From: Rotaria socialis
Lineage: Eukaryota > Rotifera > Eurotatoria > Philodinida > Philodinidae
Direction: 5' to 3'
Length of the DNA: 64,000 nucleotides
Assembly: GCA_905331475.1 (NCBI GenBank)
Contig: CAJNYU010003218.1
Span: 186,001-250,000, forward strand
This document shows, in pieces, positions 58,914 through 64,000 of this stretch. How positions within the stretch are numbered: the first letter of the stretch is position 1; every line of letters begins with the position of its first letter. The notes under the pieces are model-generated. The model was not told the DNA's origin and ran no database searches. It saw only the letters and a list, made by a program, of their open reading frames with translations. Made by a program: the position numbers and the translations under genes.

Positions 58914-60013
58914 TTAAACTGTGTGAATGATCGGCTGCTTGTTAGTATTTAAGAGTTTTGTAAGTTTAAAAGCATGCGAAGCCATAATTACCTATAAAAT
59001 AGGTGAAATAGAACCATACTGTGAAACAACCGCGACTACTTACTTTTACTGCAAAAAGAATGATAAGTTCAATAGTACAAAATATACTACATATGATTAA
59101 GTCAACAACATCACTCTTCTTTTGGTCGACTTGTCTTGCATAAAATATAAAAACACCAAAAGAAACCAAACGAACTATTGTTAAAATACCAGTGAACACT
59201 AAATTGGTGACGATGAAATATGCAAACTAAAGATAGAAGATTATTTTCAAAAAAATGCTTTCTATTTTACGACTTTTGTTCATGCAACATTCGCTCAAGA
59301 GACTTTCTGGATAATTAATAAAATCCGTTCAAAGTTCTAAAGTACACATCTCTGTATGGATCATTTTTTAACTGCCTAGCACTTTTCAAGATGACTTGTA
59401 GGTCTAATTAATCTATCAATTAACTTTTTGTGCATACACATTCTGAATATCGCTTTTACGAAGATACTAATGATAGGAAATATAAATTTTTTCCCAGACA
59501 ATCTAAAATACGTATCATTTTTTTCTTGTATTAGTTGTTAATTAAAAAACATAGCATACTAATAATAATCCATTTGGTTTGCAATTGTACGTAACAACAA
59601 GTCCATAAACATTCCAAAGAAACACTGTCATAGCCTCAATAACTGTTGCCTGTTGAAGTGACCGCTTCGCATTGTTTTCATTTGACAGTTGTCTACCGGC
59701 AAATAAAATAATCATTGCAAGTCCCTATAAATGAAATAAACGTCTAAAACAACGTGAATTTTTAAAGAAATTGAAATCTATGGACAACACTCAAGTGAGC
59801 TTTAAGCGGAATACAAGCCGTTTTTCATAAACTATTTGCTGCGATCATTTAATAGCAAATTGAAAAACTCACAAGATTAATCATGATCACGACCAAGAGG
59901 CGGCTTCGAGTTCGTTTTAATGGAGATTCATCGATTTGCGGTAATTGTGAAACAACAGGCATAGGATCATCATCCTTCGTAATCATATATTTAGTTTCTT
60001 GATTCTGTTGCAT
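58914..60013 (-). CDS. Four-helix membrane protein, unknown family
   Basis: Exons (minus) 59873-60013, 59560-59724, 59044-59226, 58914-58991; 188 residues if the start is the ATG at 60013. An acidic N-terminus (KDDDPMPVVSQLPQIDESPL, then KRTRSR) precedes helices at LLVVIMINLGLAMIILFAG, ATVIEAMTVFLWNVYGLVV, FIVTNLVFTGILTIVRLVSF and DLIICSIFCTIELIILFAV. Both ends are likely cytosolic. A splice acceptor just upstream of 60046 suggests a further 5' exon is possible. I do not recognise the family; the layout is tetraspan- or MARVEL-like only in outline. Confidence 0.5.
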
Positions 60014-60605
60014 TTGAATAATAATTCGAAGTTTTCTAACCTGCAAATAACAAACAAAAGAATAACTGAGAAAAGAGCTAATAATATTAGTCTGATGATA
60101 AATAATAGTAAAATCGTTCAGTAAAATTCTGTTTTTCTGTACTCGATCTAATCTGTCTGCACTTTTGAATCAAGAATATTTCGCCAGCTAGGCAATAATA
60201 CTGTAATGAAACTGATCGGATGCATAACAAACGGACGGCTAGTTTGAAAAAGAAAAGAGATAGAATAGATTCTTCACTACATGCAAACTTATTATAATTT
60301 CATACAAAGGACAGACAAAATGCATAAAAGACGAAGAAAAGTTTAACGAGATATGGATCACGAAGGAAGGACATGTTAAACGTATTTATTGGTGAAATAC
60401 GGTAACGAATAAAGATTATTACGTAGTAGTTACGTTTTTTCAGACTGATTTAAGACCAAAACTAAATAGTAGATCGTGTTTATTTCGTTGAATATGAAAA
60501 AGCTAGTCGTTCAATACCCGTTTTCCCTCTCTTACACGAACAGACCAAGAATATGCTGTTACATCATTGTAATTAAGAAATAAAATTAAACAGAAAAAAA
60601 AGCTA
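60014..60605. other. Intergenic, nothing recognised
   Basis: AT-rich sequence. No gene seen. Confidence 0.5.
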
Positions 60606-61400
60606 TTAAAATGTGGTAGCTAATCTTGCCATGTATTCACTTTCTTTCGGTGATCCTGTGAAACATTGAAATAATAAACCTTTACTAAAATAATTGGATA
60701 ATGCGGGTCGTTCTCTTATGATTTGCTCTAGTTTAGACTGATGATTGATAATCTTCTTCATCGGGTAATCATTTTCGACAATAATCACGAGCTGTTATAT
60801 ATGCTTCAAAAACAAACAAATCAGCAATAGTCGGTTCTGGTTGATCATAATAAAATGACGTTGAACTTTTTCGAAGTAAACTATTCAATGCTTTCAAACC
60901 GTTTTGAATTTTCCTTGCTAAAAGATTCGTCGGATTTTTTTTTCATCTACGAAATCAATCATAGTCCATATGCATTGTAAAATATTGAATATCACATCGG
61001 TATATGCACATGGAACAACACCATCAATATAACCGTGCAAAAGATCTTTATCGTCAATTGACGATGTTAATTTTCCATATAAATCAAATTTTCGTGCTAA
61101 CAATTGTCCTAAGAAAACAAAAGAAAATATATAGTGTTTCGTTTTTTCTAACGAAATAAACCTACTGGTAAGGTTTGACCGAAAATTTGCGTATGATTCC
61201 AATGCAATACAGGTAACTGATGGAATGGTCCAGAGATAGTATCATCATTTTTACGTAGGGGCCATGATTGAGCTGCCTTCTCAAGTAATTCGAAATTTTC
61301 TTTACAATCAACATTTTTATGTGTGTATGAAATATCTTCAAGCATGTAACAATACTAGCTACTTTTATTGGCATAATAGAGACTTTGAAAAAAGTGCTAT
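60606..61400 (-). pseudogene. Glutathione S-transferase (sigma-like), frame broken
   Basis: Pieces on the minus strand follow a cytosolic GST: SLYYANKSS then a TAG stop, MLEDISYTHKNVDCKENFEL, GPFHQLPVLHW (normally FGQLPVLE), PVGQLLARKFDLYGKL across an intron, DVIFNILQCIWTMIDF, then after a frame change at the A9 run near 60945, LFVFEAYITARDYC, and after another change ERPALSNYF, LFQCFTGSPKESEYMA. At least one stop and two frame changes are needed to follow the family. The A9 run could be a base-call error, but the TAG in the N-terminal part points to a pseudogene. Confidence 0.6.
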
Positions 61401-62840
61401 ACGATAATAATACTACGAAATGATGAACCGCTTTTGTCTTTTCTTCTTCATGATACGGCATGCCATCAGTTCACATAGGATATGCTCAAGGTATCAAGAT
61501 CGTTTGCTTCGTTTTTCTGCATACTAGTTTAAAAATCAATATTCATCATTCGTGAAAATGTTAAAGGTCATTCAATTCACTATTGTAAATGAACGAACAC
61601 AGATATCAAGACCAATAGAAACAAAAGCATAAGTGTAGAATTCGGTTGATATATTTATTGCATAGTCTTTCCATTGGTTAGATACTCAAGTGCGATAGTT
61701 ATGTATATTGATGTTGAAACGATCCTTTTCTGTTTCAGATACTTGAGGGCCAACTCGAATGGTTCAATTGTGAATTTTATTTACTAGCTTTCCGGTTATA
61801 TCTGCCACACTGAGTCCATATGCCTACGGCAACAGTTTTGATCGGACCCTGTATGCAACTGCGCTCATTTCAGCTTTAATTTTGCAATTATCACCAATCG
61901 AAAAAGATTTTCTCTTAAATTTGATATCAACTAGTAGGCGTTGCTTGTCATACTTGGATCGAATGATGGAAATAGTCGATATCACCATGGTAAACCTATA
62001 TTGTTTCGGAAATAAATAATACACCTACTATTTACGTCATGAACTGAATGCCTTTGAAATATGTTATTCATCCAAGACATCAAAGGTGTAGATTAATAAT
62101 GTTTAAATTATAAGAAAGAACATCAAATTAGAAATAGTGATGTATGCCATTGATGTGTTCCTTATTCTGTTATCTTTTCTCTTTATAAGATTGTTGTTAA
62201 TTATAAAGCTATCGTGTCTCATTTACTCTCTTAGTCGATGTTAAAAATGCTAGTCTTCAATTTACATCCTTTTTTCGGAAGAAGATATGAAGTTTAAGTT
62301 TTAACTCAAATTTGTCAGTCTGCGTGTTGCTTTTCCATTAGAATTAATACTTGAATAACTATTTTGCTCTTGCCAATTCACACTAGAATTTTATCCGATG
62401 GAGATTTATATAAATCATTGAGACGCTTCTTTGAGCTTTTTGATCCCTTTTGTGAAATAACACATAGTGTCATCCTATTAATAAATAACAATGCATTCAT
62501 TATATTTCACATATGCTCGCAGCTAAAGTACAGATTTGTTTTTCCATACATAAAAACTATAATCGCCTTAAAGGCATATGAATAGATATGTTTAAGAAAG
62601 TTCAAAATCGCTCTTCTTTTTTTGTTCGCAGGATAACCAAACATGAGAAAACGAATCGCGTTAGAGTTCTTTTAGATCGGCAAGTTTTAACCATGCTTCG
62701 AATTTTTTTTCGATGTTAATGCAGATTTGTTGGCATGTGAACAATCATTTCAATCAATGGAATAGAGAAGTTCGTATGAGAATAAGTTACCATTTTTTTT
62801 GCTTTTTATAATCGAACTTATTTAGTCAGGCGTAAGGTGT
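61401..62840. other. Intergenic, nothing recognised
   Basis: AT-rich, no family-like frame. Confidence 0.5.
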
Positions 62841-62849
62841 TTTCTACTG

Positions 62850-63775
62850 TGCAGGTCGATAATTAAGTGGTAGTTCTATGGGGTCCACACGATGTCGAGA
62901 TCTAAAAATTGGTTTTCTACATTCTTTGCTTGTTGCTACATAGGCAAACGGCACGATAATGTAAACGAGATAGAGCGTATAAAAAAGCCAGAGAAGTGAA
63001 ATATAGATGAGAACAATCAAAAAAATTTCTAGTGGAAATTATGTAATGAGATAAACGATAACAATGGAAAGTAGTTGAATGAGCAATTTTCTGTTCTTGC
63101 GCCATGTAAAAGATCTATTTTCCAAAATAGTAAAAACGTCGACATTTTTGAAAAATGACTCTTTCTAGAAGAATTCCGTTAAACACAACAATTATTAGTG
63201 CCGGAATGAGTACAATAAGAATCCAATCAGCAGTAAGCATTCCAACATCACTATTAAAGCATGGCCCACCACAAAGAAATTGAGTACCATCAGACCAAGT
63301 TTTAGTGCACGTATAACTGAACGTAAGAGAGTGACATATCAAACGGTAACAAACGCAAACATAAACAAAATTGGAATGTCATGTCTAAAAAAGGTATCAT
63401 GAAGTCGAGAAGCAAATATTAGAAGATAGCCATCAATAGATGGCCATGTCATTCACCAGCTGGAAATGCCTTGCAATAGGTAATTTCCTATGATCCAGTA
63501 TGACAGACCGATAGGCTGAAAACACGACGTGTATAAAAGTAGCTAAGTGAAATGGGAACCAGATCACACATCAACTCGACAAAATCGATCATAATATTAT
63601 TGGAACGGCGACGTAGACTGCGCTCCCGAATAACACATATGATGATATAGAGTGAGCATATGAGCGATGGTTCCAATGAAATTGAGAACAGAAGCAATTT
63701 TATTGCACGCGTAAGTGGCGTTTCAAGACTGATCACCGATGATGCATATATGTCAAACTTGAAACTTGATTTCAA
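62850..63775 (-). pseudogene. Decayed rhodopsin-like 7TM receptor
   Basis: Fragments in three frames recapitulate a rotifer GPCR: TM1 LLLFSISLEPSLICSLYIII with loop RERSLRRRSNN and TM2 near 63600; MTWPSIDGYLLIF at 63440, where the family has WASIERHLLIF, so the DRY-like Arg is lost; IPILFMFAFVTV (TM4); loop 2 GTQFLCGGPCFN and TM5 DWILIVLIPALIIVVF; then WRKNRKLLIQLLSIVIVYLI with an internal TAA and the TM7 end YIIVPFAYVATSKECRK. Frameshifts lie between TM2 and TM3 and between TM4 and TM5. The WRKNRK motif before TM6 is like the WTQNRK of the fragment at 29.3 kb, so both probably come from the same amplified receptor class. Confidence 0.6.
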
Positions 63776-64000
63776 TTTTCAACTTTTAAGCCAATAGCAT
63801 TTTGAAGAATCGTGACTCACACATATATCGCTATGAGTTGAAAGTTGAAATTTTCTATTTTCAACTGAATTCTAGTTTCACGCTTGACACTACTGCCTAA
63901 GAAAAGGCAGACCTGTATTAGGATTCTGTCTATTGCTTTCATGTAGACGTAAGTCCCTAAATTAAAGAAAACATTCTAATGCACTTAATCAAATATCTTT
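63776..64000. other. Window end, non-coding
   Basis: A short inverted repeat around GAAAGTTGAAATTTTC at 63839-63870. Nothing else seen. Confidence 0.4.

Overview
The window reads as nuclear DNA of a small-genome invertebrate, most likely a bdelloid rotifer (Adineta/Rotaria type). The evidence is AT-rich sequence, compact genes split by many 45-70 base GT-AG introns, animal orthologues that are easy to recognise but diverged, a Thr-run type II membrane protein of a kind I associate with bdelloids, and a short array of TGTGGG, the telomere unit reported for bdelloids. No prokaryotic features, CRISPR arrays, tRNAs or rRNAs were seen. One assembly gap (25199-26117) and one isolated N (22066) are present. 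Exon limits are my own splice calls, made by matching reading frame to family alignment; no transcript data were available.

Layout. 1-4834 (minus): HBS1L ribosome-rescue GTPase, TEX264-like ER membrane protein and RFC5 clamp-loader subunit, packed in that transcriptional order with gaps of 93 and 115 bases. 6337-8379 (minus): a type II membrane, glycosyltransferase-like protein. 11557-13318 (plus): a catalase-family protein that has lost the distal histidine. 14235-15059 (minus): KDEL receptor (ERD2). 15.5-29.6 kb: an accessory, repeat-rich stretch holding interstitial telomere-like repeats, a reverse-transcriptase relic, a broken member of a widely amplified metazoan gene family with a possible DDE/RNase-H-like core, a 1.9 kb TIR-bounded element built of tandem repeats, a Thr-rich membrane protein, an inverted-repeat element beside the gap, and a GPCR 3' fragment abutting a transposon end.

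30.7-46.2 kb: conserved genes resume. TRAP-delta (SSR4, minus) and SDF2 (plus) are divergent over 274 bases, followed by a PTPN14/21-like FERM phosphatase with two hAT-like MITEs in one intron, then COG2. 47.8-49.0 kb (minus): an MPPED1/2-like phosphoesterase with an intact reading frame but nearly all metal ligands replaced. 50.8-52.1 kb (minus): a PIM-family kinase. 52.1-64.0 kb is gene-poor: a four-TM protein, a decayed glutathione S-transferase and a decayed 7TM receptor.

Several of the intact genes serve the secretory pathway: KDEL receptor, TRAP-delta, SDF2 (which itself ends in a KDEL-like tail), COG2 and TEX264. Whether this reflects clustering or chance cannot be judged from one window. 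The most unusual observations are two apparent pseudo-enzymes with intact ORFs (catalase-like and MPPED-like), the amplified unknown gene family, and the repeat-built TIR element.
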